Positions 16,547 through 24,766 of a stretch of DNA of 64,000 nt are shown here, in pieces. This DNA is from Salinispora tropica CNB-440. GTDB lineage: Bacteria; Actinomycetota; Actinomycetes; Mycobacteriales; Micromonosporaceae. Both the position numbers and the translations under genes were made by a program. The notes under the pieces are model-generated. The model saw nothing but the letters and a program-made list of their open reading frames with translations. It made no database searches and was not told where the DNA came from. The stretch lies in the NCBI RefSeq assembly GCF_000016425.1, contig NC_009380.1, positions 2,236,144 to 2,300,143 of the forward strand. The letters are read 5' to 3'. Each line of letters starts with the position of its first letter. Positions within the stretch are counted from its first letter, which is position 1.

Positions 16547-16619
16547 GTCCTCCAACACGGCGTTCTCGTCAACACGAGAGCCATCAAGTCCGCGGACATG
16601 CGCGGGAGTGTTGGAGGAC
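16547..16619. repeat. 12-bp inverted repeat with 49-base centre
   Basis: GTCCTCCAACAC (16547-16558) is perfectly complementary to GTGTTGGAGGAC (16608-16619). Between them lie smaller repeats such as CAACACG. It may be an origin element, operator or long RNA hairpin. Confidence 0.45.
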
Positions 16620-16833
16620 CTCCCCTCCGACCGCCAAACGGCGACCGGGCCACCGCCCCGACGTCGCACTCCAGCGGTCCGGGCAGCTCGGCTGAACGAG
16701 ACCGAGAGATCCAGGCTACGAGCCTGATGCGGGGCGGTCAATGCAATAGCTCGGCCGCGCGATGCTCGCTGACCTGCGATGTCAGAAGTGGACAGGTCGT
16801 GTCAGGTAGGCGTCGCCCCGATGACAGGTGCTG

Positions 16834-17109
16834 TCAGGAACGCGCGAGCGCCTCCGCGCCGGGCTTCAGCCACGGCGTGCCGACACGGCGCAGCCCGATC
16901 AGCTCGGGCCGGGTGACACCGGGTCTGCGCCGTGGCAGCATCCCGCTGCGACGCAGGGTTCGCTCCGCTTCGGTCCGGCTGGGGCACGGCCCCTCGACCC
17001 GGCAGGTCCGGCACAGGCCGCTGCCGCTGAGCGTGGCGTGCTCGTTGACGGCCTCCAGCGCGTCGGCTGCCCTGGCCAACGCCGTGCTCGCCAGGTACGT
17101 CGTGCCCAT
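16834..17109 (-). CDS. Small Cys-containing protein of the mobile element
   Basis: From the ATG at 17109 the product has 91 residues: MGTTYLASTALARAADALEA, then LCRTCRVEGPCPSRTEAERT with three cysteines, then a basic segment LPRRRPGVTRPELIGLRRVG. The Cys cluster may bind zinc with a further ligand. I chose this Met because the upstream extension crosses the strong hairpins at 17147-17255 and is of shadow quality. It lies between the replication-relaxation gene and the regulator and probably belongs to the element. Function unknown. Confidence 0.55.
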   Translation of the reverse strand: MGTTYLASTALARAADALEAVNEHATLSGSGLCRTCRVEGPCPSRTEAERTLRRSGMLPRRRPGVTRPELIGLRRVGTPWLKPGAEALARS

Positions 17110-17146
17110 CACCGCGCTCCGATCAACAGCACTGGCGTCGCGGTGG

Positions 17147-17255
17147 GTGGCGTGGGCGCGCAGGGTACGGTCTGCGCGCCCACGCCACGGCACGCTCCGA
17201 ACGGTTGTGCCGTGCTCGCGAAGGCGGTTCGCAGAGCCGGTCGCACGGAGCGTGC
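17147..17255. repeat. Two adjacent strong hairpins upstream of the small Cys protein
   Basis: GTGGCGTGGGCGCGCAG (17147-17163) pairs over 17 bp with 17172-17188 around GGTACGGT. Immediately after it, GCACGCTCCG (17190-17199) pairs with CGGAGCGTGC (17246-17255), with a smaller GCGAA/TTCGC stem inside. They lie 38-146 bases upstream of the ATG at 17109 and could control it, or form part of an origin. Confidence 0.55.
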
Positions 17256-17362
17256 GGTCGAGGACGAGCCGGTGCTCGGCCATTTCTCGGCGCGCGGGGA
17301 CGTCTCGCTCGATGGCACACTGGGCTTCACCACGGATCACCGTCCTCAGGGTTGTTGCTGGA

Positions 17363-17415
17363 GGGCGGGCTCACCGGCCACTGGGAGACGCCGTTCGGCA
17401 TGGGTGAGCCCGCCC
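17363..17415 (-). terminator. 13-bp inverted repeat downstream of regulator gene
   Basis: GGGCGGGCTCACC (17363-17375) is complementary to GGTGAGCCCGCCC (17403-17415). It is about 125 bases beyond the stop of the leftward regulator gene at 17540, a plausible terminator. Confidence 0.45.
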
Positions 17416-17539
17416 GGCGCTCACCACCGCAGCCCATCGGCGAGTACAGCAGCAAGGCCAGCCGTCGCCCCGGCGGCGTGTCCGTCGGGGTCGACAACCA
17501 CGATCGGCCTCTGCCGCTGGCCAGGCCAGTGACTGGTTG

Positions 17540-18787
17540 TCAACCCTGCGTCGGGTAGCCAGCGGCAGGGGTCGTTGACCGGCTCAGCGCGGCCGACGCG
17601 GCTTCGACCACGGTGGGACAGTGCCCTTGGGCGACCCGGGCGGCTCGCTGGAGCTGGTGGGGCAGCCGGTGCCGTTCGCCGCCGCCGATGGCGTCGTGCA
17701 GCGTGGACTCGCCTGTGGTGACGTCTCCGGCGGCGAGCAGCACCTCGGCGATGGTGATCTGCTCGATGATGCGCCATTGCGGCGATGTCGGCAGGGTGGG
17801 AGCCGGGGAGGCACTGAGCAGAGCGATCGCTTGCGGGGCGCGGCCGGTGGTGATGAGCCCGCGGAGGTGGACTTCTCGGACGGCTGTGGCGCTGACGAGC
17901 GGATCGTCGGAGGCTGGGCGGTCCTGGCTGCGGTGCAGTTCGGTGAGCGTGGCGTCGAACGTCGCGGGGTCCTGGGCGGCGCGTGCGAGTTGGACGAGCG
18001 CCGGTGGCCGTTGGTCGGCACTGACGATGGCGATGGCGTGGGCGAGTCGGACCAGGGCTGCGTTGACCCTGCCTGCCTTGCGGAGTTCGTTGCCGTGTAC
18101 GCGCAGGGTGTAGGCGTGCAAGTCGGTGTCGTCGAGGTGTTCGGCGACGCGCAGTGCCCTGCCGGTCCACCGTATGGCGAACGCCAGCCGTTCCTCTGGC
18201 AGCACGTAACCGAGGGAGACACCGAGTTCGGCGCGTGCGCGGGCGAGCAGGAGCAGCATGTCCTTGTCGATGATGCCGTCGGCGGCGCGGGCTTCGAGGC
18301 GGGCGACCAGCGGCCACAGCTCGTTGACGGCGGCGGCGCCGTGGCCGGCGTGGCGGGCGATCGTGGCAAGGCGCAGGGTCGAGTATCCAAACTGCAGCAT
18401 GGTGACGTGGTCGACGGCCTCGGTGTCGGTGACGCCGACCCGGTGCAGTGGGATACCGAGGTGCTGGGCGATGCGCCTCCGGTTGACGATGTCGACGACG
18501 TCCCGCCGCCGAGTTTCGATCATGGAGATGTAGGAGGGGTCGTAGCCGAGCTTTTCGGCCAGGGCGAGCTGGCTCGTCCCGGTGGCCTGCCGCCAGGTGC
18601 GGATCATTACGCCCAGGTCGCCGGTGGCGAGCGCTGCCGCTGCCTGCGGGCTCGTCCACAGCCACAGCGCGGACGTCGAGGCAGAACGGGCAGGCTCGCG
18701 CGGGCTGCCGGTGACCGCGGCGCAGGCCGGGCACAGCGGCACGCCATCAGGTTCGTCGACGGAGGTGGCGCAGGCCCGGCAGCGCAT
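17540..18787 (-). CDS. Zinc-ribbon / XRE-type regulator with helical-repeat domain
   Basis: The 415-residue protein starts MRCRACATSVDE; Cys3, 6, 19 and 22 form a small zinc ribbon. A HTH_3 domain follows at about 58-110 (VMIRTWRQATGTSQLALAEK, YDPSYISMIETRRRDVVDIV). The remaining 290 residues are helical repeats of TPR kind, as in Streptomyces regulators of secondary metabolism. Two bases separate its ATG from the stop of the NUDIX gene, so the two are translationally coupled. It faces the radical SAM operon across a divergent promoter and is the obvious candidate regulator of that operon. The ligand is unknown. Confidence 0.8.
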   Translation of the reverse strand: MRCRACATSVDEPDGVPLCPACAAVTGSPREPARSASTSALWLWTSPQAAAALATGDLGVMIRTWRQATGTSQLALAEKLGYDPSYISMIETRRRDVVDIVNRRRIAQHLGIPLHRVGVTDTEAVDHVTMLQFGYSTLRLATIARHAGHGAAAVNELWPLVARLEARAADGIIDKDMLLLLARARAELGVSLGYVLPEERLAFAIRWTGRALRVAEHLDDTDLHAYTLRVHGNELRKAGRVNAALVRLAHAIAIVSADQRPPALVQLARAAQDPATFDATLTELHRSQDRPASDDPLVSATAVREVHLRGLITTGRAPQAIALLSASPAPTLPTSPQWRIIEQITIAEVLLAAGDVTTGESTLHDAIGGGERHRLPHQLQRAARVAQGHCPTVVEAASAALSRSTTPAAGYPTQG

Positions 18788-18789
18788 GC

Positions 18790-19203
18790 CTATCCGCTTA
18801 CCGGTGTTTCGAGCCGGGTGAACCAGTCGTGGATCGAGCGCCGGTACCCGTCGGGCATGGGTAGGGCCGCGATCTCGTCGGCGGCGAACAGGCGGGCTTC
18901 CTTGTGCTCGGAGCTCACCGTGATCGGCGAGTCGTCGTCGACGAAGCAGCCGTAGGTCACGATCAGCACGTCGATGCCGTCGCGGATGTGGTACTGCCAG
19001 GAGTCGAGGATCGGGCCGACCCGCACCGTCCAACCGGTCTCCTCGCTGATCTCCCGGCCGACGCAGGCGGCCGGGTCCTCGCCGAGTTCGAGCTTGCCGC
19101 CGGGGAGTTCCCATTCCTCGCGCTCGTTACGCAGCAGCAGGACCCGGCCGTCGCGGACGCAGACGCCCTTGACGGACACCGGGAAGGCGTGGGGCCGGTA
19201 CAT
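18790..19203 (-). CDS. NUDIX hydrolase (regulator-linked)
   Basis: From the ATG at 19203 the protein has 137 residues. The NUDIX box is complete at about 35-58: GGKLELGE, then REISEETGW, giving GX5EX7REUXEEXGU. Such enzymes hydrolyse a nucleoside diphosphate linked to another group. The later start is preferred because the upstream stretch is Cys/Asp-rich noise and the family usually begins at a first beta strand like HAFPVSVKGVCV. It is the first gene of a leftward pair with the XRE regulator, divergent from the oxygenase gene 152 bases away. Confidence 0.85.
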   Translation of the reverse strand: MYRPHAFPVSVKGVCVRDGRVLLLRNEREEWELPGGKLELGEDPAACVGREISEETGWTVRVGPILDSWQYHIRDGIDVLIVTYGCFVDDDSPITVSSEHKEARLFAADEIAALPMPDGYRRSIHDWFTRLETPVSG

Positions 19204-19355
19204 GTTCGCGTCCTTCCGCAGTCGGCTGTCGGCGGACCGTAACACGGCGACGTCCCGACAGGCGTCGCCGCAGGCGGTGGGCACCTTGACAATCCGTCAC
19301 TTGATTGCCCGGCACCACGGGTCGACGGTGGTGCTAGTCAGACAGGGGGTTCACC
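19204..19355. promoter_or_regulatory. Divergent promoter with candidate operator
   Basis: This gap separates the leftward NUDIX/regulator pair from the rightward operon. GCACCAC (19312-19318) and GTGGTGC (19328-19334) form a perfect inverted repeat around GGGTCGACG, a likely binding site for the XRE regulator. A TTGACA at 19286-19291 could be a -35 element, though no good -10 follows at normal spacing. Confidence 0.45.
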
Positions 19356-20111
19356 ATGATCTATCACGTTCGTGTCGATCCGCACGACAGTCAAGCCGGG
19401 ACACGCCTTGCGGCTGCGCTGCAAGGCGTCGGCCTGGCCACTTTCGAGGGCGTCACGGACCGGGCGTCGCTGCTGCGCCTGGCAGGGCAGGTGATGCACG
19501 TCTGGCACCACCGCGACAGCGAGCCGGACGGTGTCACCGCGATCGGTGATCGTGGCGAGCTGGCTCGCCGACCCGGATCGGCCGGCTTCGGCCGCGACGA
19601 GCTGACCGTGCACACCGAGTCCTCGGCCGAGGACCAGCCTCCCCGGCTGATGCTGTTGTTCTGTGCCCGTGGCGCTGCCTCCGGCGGTGAGTGCCGTCTG
19701 GTCGACGGTGCCCGGCTGCACCACGAGATGGCGCTGCGCGACCCTGAACTGCTCAATGCGCTGTGCGCTCCGCGCAGTGTGCTCTTCGGCGGCGCCGCCG
19801 GCCACCTCGGTTCGGTGTTCACCAAGCACGACGGCCGGACCGTCGTCCGGTTCCGGCTCGACGACCTGGCCAGGTTCTCCCCGCAGATCACCCGGCGGCT
19901 GGCCTCGCTACGGGCGATCTTGCATGACCTGGAGACACCGGTGCCACTCAGGCCCGGCCACGGCTACCTGCTGTGCAACACTCGCTGGCTGCACGGCCGC
20001 GCCGCCTTCACGGGAGAACGTCTCATGTACCGGCTGCTGGGCAACCCGCTGCCCACGGTCGAGATCCCTGCGGGCTTCGCGACCTCGCTGGCCGAGCCCG
20101 CGACGGTCTGA
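19356..20111 (+). CDS. TauD/clavaminate-synthase-like Fe(II)/2-oxoglutarate oxygenase
   Basis: The 251-residue protein has the facial triad of the family: His86 and Glu88 in LTVHTESS, and His213 in NTRWLHGRAAF, with Arg222 placed to hold 2-oxoglutarate. Middle segments PPRLMLLFCARGAASGGEC and LVDGARLHHEM match the TauD/TfdA pattern. These soluble enzymes hydroxylate, desaturate or otherwise oxidise small molecules using O2 and 2-oxoglutarate. Glu instead of Asp in the HxD/E motif is acceptable. It is the first gene of the rightward operon, with AGGGGG before the start. The substrate is unknown. Confidence 0.85.
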   Translation: MIYHVRVDPHDSQAGTRLAAALQGVGLATFEGVTDRASLLRLAGQVMHVWHHRDSEPDGVTAIGDRGELARRPGSAGFGRDELTVHTESSAEDQPPRLMLLFCARGAASGGECRLVDGARLHHEMALRDPELLNALCAPRSVLFGGAAGHLGSVFTKHDGRTVVRFRLDDLARFSPQITRRLASLRAILHDLETPVPLRPGHGYLLCNTRWLHGRAAFTGERLMYRLLGNPLPTVEIPAGFATSLAEPATV

Positions 20112-20173
20112 CCACCGCAACTCCCATGGCCGTCACCGGCCAACCCCATCACGCCTGACGGAGGTGCTTCGCC

Positions 20174-20896
20174 GTGCCCGGATTCGTCGCGCTGACCGGA
20201 CCGCCCGCCGTGGGCAAGACCACCCTGTCGGCCCAGCTCGCCGCCGTCCATGGCGCGCAGGTGTTCCGGTTGCGCGAGTTCGCCCAAGGCTTCCGGCACC
20301 GCCCCGACGCCGACCCGGCCCTGTTCGCCACCGAGGACCCGCTCGGCTGGTTTTCAGACCAGACCGTCCGCGTGCTGCTGGACGTCGCGTTGCTCGGCCG
20401 GGAGCCGACCGGCGTGACGGTGCTGGAGAACCTGCCAGGCACGGTCAATCAGCTGCGCACCATCAGCGAGATCGGCCGTCGGCTCGGGCTACCGGTCATG
20501 GTGATCGAGCTGACCGCGCCGGATACCATCGTGATCGGACGATCACTCGCACGCCGAGTCTGCCCGGCCTGCGAACCCGATCTCGACGCCGACCCCCACC
20601 GGCCCGCCGGCGCTGCTGCCGCCGACTTCGAGAACTGTGTTACCTGTGGCAACCGGCTTCTCCGTCGTCGCTGCGACGGAACAGGGCTGTACGAGCTCAA
20701 GTTGCGCCGCTTCCGGTCCCGCATCCCCGGCATCCGGCGCGAAGCCGCCACCCTCGACCTGCCCTACCAGGCCGTCAACGCCACCGCCAGCCCGGCCGAC
20801 TGCCTGCGACGAGTGGTGGCCGCGCTCCGCAGCACCCAGATCCTCCCGTGCCTGCCCGCCGACGTCCCACCCGCCCTGAACGGAGCGACCCCGTGA
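20174..20896 (+). CDS. Adenylate-kinase-like P-loop kinase with zinc lid
   Basis: Translation from the GTG at 20174 gives 240 residues. GPPAVGKT (9-16) is Walker A. ENLPGTVNQL (85-94) corresponds to the NMP-binding DGFPRT-xx-Q region of adenylate kinases, though degenerate. LARRVCPAC (Cys130, 133) and CVTCG (Cys155, 158) form a zinc-binding lid like that of Gram-positive adenylate kinases. The closing part is helical. It may phosphorylate a nucleotide or a nucleoside-like intermediate rather than AMP. Its last bases overlap the next start (GTGA), implying coupling with the radical SAM gene. Confidence 0.75.
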   Translation: MPGFVALTGPPAVGKTTLSAQLAAVHGAQVFRLREFAQGFRHRPDADPALFATEDPLGWFSDQTVRVLLDVALLGREPTGVTVLENLPGTVNQLRTISEIGRRLGLPVMVIELTAPDTIVIGRSLARRVCPACEPDLDADPHRPAGAAAADFENCVTCGNRLLRRRCDGTGLYELKLRRFRSRIPGIRREAATLDLPYQAVNATASPADCLRRVVAALRSTQILPCLPADVPPALNGATP

Positions 20897-22038
20897 CGAT
20901 CGTGACCCTACCGACCCCGGCGCTGCGCCCCGAGGACCGCGACGGCTACGGGTTCGCCCGCCTGCCCGCCAACGCCCACGACGAGGCCCCGGAGCGCATC
21001 GACCGCATCCCGTACGGCCGGTTCCGCAATGTCTACCTGTACATCACCGAGCGCTGCCAGCTGCGCTGCGAACACTGCTACATGGGCGAACGGCTGGACC
21101 GGGCGTTGAAGATGCCCTTCGACCAGATCATGGCGACGCTCACGACCTGGCGGCAGATGGGCGGGTCGAAACTGACCATCCTCGGCGGCGAGCCGACACT
21201 GCACCCCGACTACATCAAAGTGATCCGCCACGCCAAGCAACTCGGCTACGAGCACGTGATCACGACCAGCAACGGCCTGGAACCGGCCATCCGTAAGTTC
21301 CGGCGCATGACCCCCGACGACTTCGCCTACGTACAGATCAGCCTCGACGGCGGCAGCCCGGACAGCCACGACAGCGTACGCGGCACCGGCACCTTTGACG
21401 AAGCCGTACGCAACGTGCGGGAGCTGGTCGAGCGTGGCTTCGACGCGAGGATCATCTGCACCGTCAACCGGGCCAATGCCGGGGACTGTCTGCGGCTGCT
21501 CGACCTTGCCGACGAGATCGGGGTGTCGCTGGTCAAGTTCCACGTCTTCTCGGTCATCGGCTCCGGTCACGGCGCGGCCGAGTGGGGTATGCAGCCCATG
21601 GAGTGGATCGAGTTCTACGAGCGGCTCGAAACGGTCGCGCCCGGCTATCGGACTCGGGTCTGGTACCAGCCCACATACGCCCGCCGCGAGCGGATGGCCC
21701 GCTACGCCGCCGACGGCTACCGCGGCTGTATCGGGCGGACCCTCGACCGGATCTCCATCTTCCCGGACGGCCGGGCTTACGTGTGCAGCTTCCTGTTCGA
21801 CACAGACCTGCACTTCGCCAACATGACCGACGGGAAGATCGAACTCAACCGCAACGCCAACGAGTTCGACCTGTTCACCAGGGTCCTGTCCACGTCGAGC
21901 TGCGGCGGCTGCAAGGTCCCCGGATCGTGCGTCGGCGGCTGCCCGGCCGAGGAGCTGGTCATGGGTGCCGCGTCCTGCGCGGCCGAGCCGGACATCGTGC
22001 CGGTCTGCCGCCTGTGGAAGGCCGACATCCGCCGTTAG
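20893..22038 (+). CDS. Radical SAM enzyme with SPASM domain
   Basis: The 381-residue protein starts at a GTG overlapping the previous stop. CQLRCEHC (Cys55, 59, 62) binds the SAM [4Fe-4S] cluster and GGEP follows at 98-101. The C-terminal part carries the full SPASM pattern: Cys279-x18-Cys298 with an intervening Gly, then Cys337-x2-Cys340-x5-Cys346-x3-Cys350, and later Cys362 and Cys372, for two auxiliary clusters. SPASM enzymes usually modify peptides, and some modify sugars or nucleoside-like compounds. No precursor-peptide gene is evident next to it. With nucleotide-handling neighbours a small-molecule substrate seems more likely. Confidence 0.9.
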   Translation: MTIVTLPTPALRPEDRDGYGFARLPANAHDEAPERIDRIPYGRFRNVYLYITERCQLRCEHCYMGERLDRALKMPFDQIMATLTTWRQMGGSKLTILGGEPTLHPDYIKVIRHAKQLGYEHVITTSNGLEPAIRKFRRMTPDDFAYVQISLDGGSPDSHDSVRGTGTFDEAVRNVRELVERGFDARIICTVNRANAGDCLRLLDLADEIGVSLVKFHVFSVIGSGHGAAEWGMQPMEWIEFYERLETVAPGYRTRVWYQPTYARRERMARYAADGYRGCIGRTLDRISIFPDGRAYVCSFLFDTDLHFANMTDGKIELNRNANEFDLFTRVLSTSSCGGCKVPGSCVGGCPAEELVMGAASCAAEPDIVPVCRLWKADIRR

Positions 22039-22072
22039 ACACCAGGCACAACAACCACGAGGAAGGCTGACC

Positions 22073-22510
22073 ATGACCCGCTACAAGGCGTGCATCGACG
22101 TGCACCTGATCCTGCGCCGAGCAGACGAGATCCTGCTCGGGCAGCGGCAAAACACCGGCTACGCCGACGGCTGCTGGCACCTGCCCAGCGGCCACACCGA
22201 GGACAGCGAGCCCGCGACCGGTGCGCTCATCCGCGAGGCCGCCGAAGAGATCGGGGTGCGGATCGACCCGGCCGAGGTCCGCTTCACCCACCTGATGCAC
22301 CATCGCACCAACGAAGGCCGCATCGCCCTGTTCTTCGAGGTGACCCGCTGGTCCGGCGAGATCGTCAACACCGAGCCGGACAAGTGCACCGGCTGGCACT
22401 GGTACCCGCTCACCGCGCTACCCGACCAAATGATCCCGTACGCCGCCGAGGCGCTCCACCACTACCTCAAGGGCGACGTCTACGCCGAGCGCGGATGGGA
22501 ACAGCCATGA
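22073..22510 (+). CDS. NUDIX hydrolase (operon member)
   Basis: A 145-residue protein starting at the ATG at 22073 behind GAGGAAGG. It begins YKACIDVHLILRRADEILLG; the NUDIX box is at GHTEDSEPATGALIREAAEE-IGV. This variant, with LPSGH before the box and WHWYPLTALP near the end, resembles dCTP-pyrophosphatase/nucleotide-type NUDIX proteins of Streptomyces. It overlaps the next gene by four bases (ATGA). It could remove a nucleotide leaving group or clean up side products. Confidence 0.85.
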   Translation: MTRYKACIDVHLILRRADEILLGQRQNTGYADGCWHLPSGHTEDSEPATGALIREAAEEIGVRIDPAEVRFTHLMHHRTNEGRIALFFEVTRWSGEIVNTEPDKCTGWHWYPLTALPDQMIPYAAEALHHYLKGDVYAERGWEQP

Positions 22511-23403
22511 GCAGCCCACCCCTCGACCTGGTCTGCGTCAGCTACCTCGCCGACGCCGGCATCCAGCACGTCACCGACTACCCGGCCGCCAACCACGGCG
22601 CGATCATCACCGCGACGAGCGACTCCATCGCAGCGGACGGCCCCATCACCGCACTCACGGCCGGAACGCTTGGCCTCCGGGTCGGCCTGATCAGCAACCA
22701 GATCGGCCCCGACCCGCAAGGCCAATGCCTGCTCGCCACACTCGACCACGCCCGCGTCCAGCACACCATCGATCCCGCCCTGCCAGGCACCACGCCGAAG
22801 CTCACCGTCGTCACCGACGACTCCGGAACAAGAACATGGTTCGCCTGGCTCGACCACGCCTACACCCAACTCGCGGTCGCAGACCTCTCCATGATCGCCA
22901 CCGCGCGCCTGGCCTACATCGACTGCTACACGGCCATCACCGAGGCAGCAGCCCGCGCGATCCGCTTCGCCGAACGCACACCGCTCATCCTCAACCTCGG
23001 CAGCGACAAGCTCCACCCCGCCATCCAACAGGCGGCACAAGATCGCCGGATCGTGGCCATCCAGACCAGCATCGACGAAACCGACGCGAGCGACGCCGAG
23101 GCGCTTGCCACAGGCATGTACGAGCGGGTTCGGCCCCAAGCGGCGGTCGTCACGCTCGGTCGTCACGGAGCAGTAGCGCTCACCCGTGACGGCCTCCATC
23201 GCGCCGCCGCACCGCAAGCCCTCGTACGCCACACCCACGGCGCCGGCGCCGCGTTCTCCGCCGGATACGCGCACACGCTGCTACGCGGCGGCACCGTCGA
23301 CGAAGCGATCGCCGCAGGCTGCCGCCTCGGCACCGACCACTGCGCCGGACGTAACCCGATCATCCCCGCACAGCGGCAGCTCCAGCCCGCCATCCGGCTC
23401 TGA
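22507..23403 (+). CDS. PfkB-family kinase-like protein lacking catalytic Asp
   Basis: The 298-residue protein has the ribokinase/PfkB plan: an N-terminal sugar-binding half with GTLGLRVGLISNQIGPDPQG near 53-72, then a C-terminal ATP-binding half with VVTLGRHGAVAL. The PfkB signature at 243-250 reads THGAGAAF, where active members have GAGD: the catalytic base position (248) is Ala. So either this is a non-catalytic binder or it uses another residue. Ribokinase relatives phosphorylate sugars, nucleosides and cofactors, which suits the operon's nucleotide theme. The upstream ATGA overlap shows coupling. Confidence 0.75.
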   Translation: MSSPPLDLVCVSYLADAGIQHVTDYPAANHGAIITATSDSIAADGPITALTAGTLGLRVGLISNQIGPDPQGQCLLATLDHARVQHTIDPALPGTTPKLTVVTDDSGTRTWFAWLDHAYTQLAVADLSMIATARLAYIDCYTAITEAAARAIRFAERTPLILNLGSDKLHPAIQQAAQDRRIVAIQTSIDETDASDAEALATGMYERVRPQAAVVTLGRHGAVALTRDGLHRAAAPQALVRHTHGAGAAFSAGYAHTLLRGGTVDEAIAAGCRLGTDHCAGRNPIIPAQRQLQPAIRL

Positions 23404-23416
23404 CCAGGGAGAAGCC

Positions 23417-24073
23417 ATGCCGAACATGAACCTCGACCAGCTCAACGACCTCGACTGGACCGACCTTACCGCCGTCACCGCGGCCACCGAGAAAGTCCTC
23501 ACGGAGCTCGCCCAGGACCCCGCGCTGATCCGCGAGTATGCCGAGATCGCCGTGGCCAACCCCGACCTGCTCAAGCTCTGCGAGCACTACGACATCCTCG
23601 ACAAGATCGTCCTGCACGACGATCCGGCCGGGTGGCGGCTACGCCTGCACGTCTTCCTGCCCGGCTACTACGACCGACCCCACAACCACCGCTGGACCTA
23701 CAGCAGCCGCATCCTGCACGGCAGCTACACCCACACCCTCTACGGGCCCGACGACCAGGTCGACGCCGACTGCGTCAAGGTCGCGGACCTGGCAGCGCGC
23801 CTGATCCGAACCGAGACGGCCGGAGACTTCTACACGCTGCACCACAGCATGATCCACTCGGTGATCGCCGAGCCGCACACCACCTCGCTCATCATCCGCG
23901 GCCCAGCCGTCAAGGAGCGGTTCATCGTTACCGACCGCATCACCGGTCAGGCGTGGTGGCAGTACGGCGCGGCCAACGAGAATCCCGACGACGCCGACCG
24001 CAAGCGCATGACCCCCGAGCAGGCAGCCGCTTGCCTGACCCGCCTCGTCGAACTCGACATCCTCCCCGCGTAG
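23417..24073 (+). CDS. Cupin-like (cysteine-dioxygenase-fold) protein
   Basis: A 218-residue protein with a helical N terminus (residues 1-60) then a beta-barrel region: RLRLHVFLPGYYDRPHNHRW (His-x-His) , SSRILHGSYTH, and later DFYTLHHSMIHSV and TSLIIRGPAVKERF. The PHNH motif and the later His residues fit a cupin metal site. It may be an Fe or other metal oxygenase or an isomerase acting on the pathway intermediate, or a binding protein. It starts 13 bases after the previous stop behind AGGGAGAAG. No more precise family is claimed. Confidence 0.65.
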   Translation: MPNMNLDQLNDLDWTDLTAVTAATEKVLTELAQDPALIREYAEIAVANPDLLKLCEHYDILDKIVLHDDPAGWRLRLHVFLPGYYDRPHNHRWTYSSRILHGSYTHTLYGPDDQVDADCVKVADLAARLIRTETAGDFYTLHHSMIHSVIAEPHTTSLIIRGPAVKERFIVTDRITGQAWWQYGAANENPDDADRKRMTPEQAAACLTRLVELDILPA

Positions 24074-24118
24074 CCCCGCCTGGCGGCGAGTGCTGGCACC
24101 GACCTCGATAGGAGAACG

Positions 24119-24766
24119 ATGATCAAGGCGGTCGTGTTCGACATCGGCGAGACGCTGCTCGACGACACGCGCGAATGGGCGGCGTGGGCGGACTCGATCG
24201 GCGTCCCGCGCCACACCTTCTCCGCCGTCGTCGGCGCCGTCGTCGCCAGCGGCCGGGACAACAGGGAAGCCTTCGAGTACTTCCGCCCCGGATTCGACCT
24301 CGAAGCCGAACGGCAAGCTCGCGAAGCCGCCGGATGCGGTCAGGTCATCGAAGAGAGCGACCTTTATCCCGACGTCAGACCCGCGCTGACAGCGCTGCGG
24401 CAGCGAGGATTCTGGGTCGGCGTCGCCGGAAACCAGACCGCCAAGGTCGCCGAGCTGCTCTGGGCGATGAACCTGCCCGCAGACGCGATCGCTACCTCGG
24501 GAGAGTGGGGAGTCGGCAAGCCAGACCCGGCCTTCTTCGAACGGGTTGCGGCCATGACGCCGGTCAACCGGGACGAGATCCTCTACGTCGGTGACCACCG
24601 CGACTATGACATCGCTGCTGGTCGCGCTGCAGGGCTGCGTACCGCTCTCATACGCCGTGGTCCCTGGGGCTACATGTGGCACCAGGACGCCGATGTACAG
24701 GTGGCCGCGGACATGGTGGCTACTTCGTTGGAGGAGATCGCTTCGGCGCTCACCAAGACCGCTTGA
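24119..24766 (+). CDS. HAD-superfamily hydrolase
   Basis: The 215-residue product begins VVFDIGETLLDD, HAD motif I in the DxGxT form, has a helical cap (about 20-90), VAGNQTAKVAEL (motif II), GKPDPAFFERV (motif III with Lys) and ILYVGDHRDYDIAAGRAAG (motif IV). Most such proteins are phosphatases. The second acidic residue of motif I is replaced by Gly (DIG), known in some HAD groups and consistent with altered catalysis. It ends the operon; a later dephosphorylation step is a reasonable guess. Start behind GATAGGAGAACG. Confidence 0.85.
   Translation: MIKAVVFDIGETLLDDTREWAAWADSIGVPRHTFSAVVGAVVASGRDNREAFEYFRPGFDLEAERQAREAAGCGQVIEESDLYPDVRPALTALRQRGFWVGVAGNQTAKVAELLWAMNLPADAIATSGEWGVGKPDPAFFERVAAMTPVNRDEILYVGDHRDYDIAAGRAAGLRTALIRRGPWGYMWHQDADVQVAADMVATSLEEIASALTKTA

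Larger units (their letters stand above)
16221..16833. other. Non-coding region of mobile element with inverted repeats
   Basis: Frames here are of poor composition. The region holds two strong inverted repeats (16453-16492 and 16547-16619) and is the likely promoter or origin-containing segment upstream of the replication-relaxation gene. Confidence 0.45.

Noticed and set aside
17621..18955. A 444-residue rightward frame
   Set aside because: It is antisense to the XRE regulator and NUDIX genes and has no family features.
20893..22038. Prokaryotic viperin (antiviral radical SAM)
   Set aside because: The adjacent kinase made this tempting, but the C-terminal eight-Cys SPASM pattern and CQLRCEHC motif are unlike viperins.
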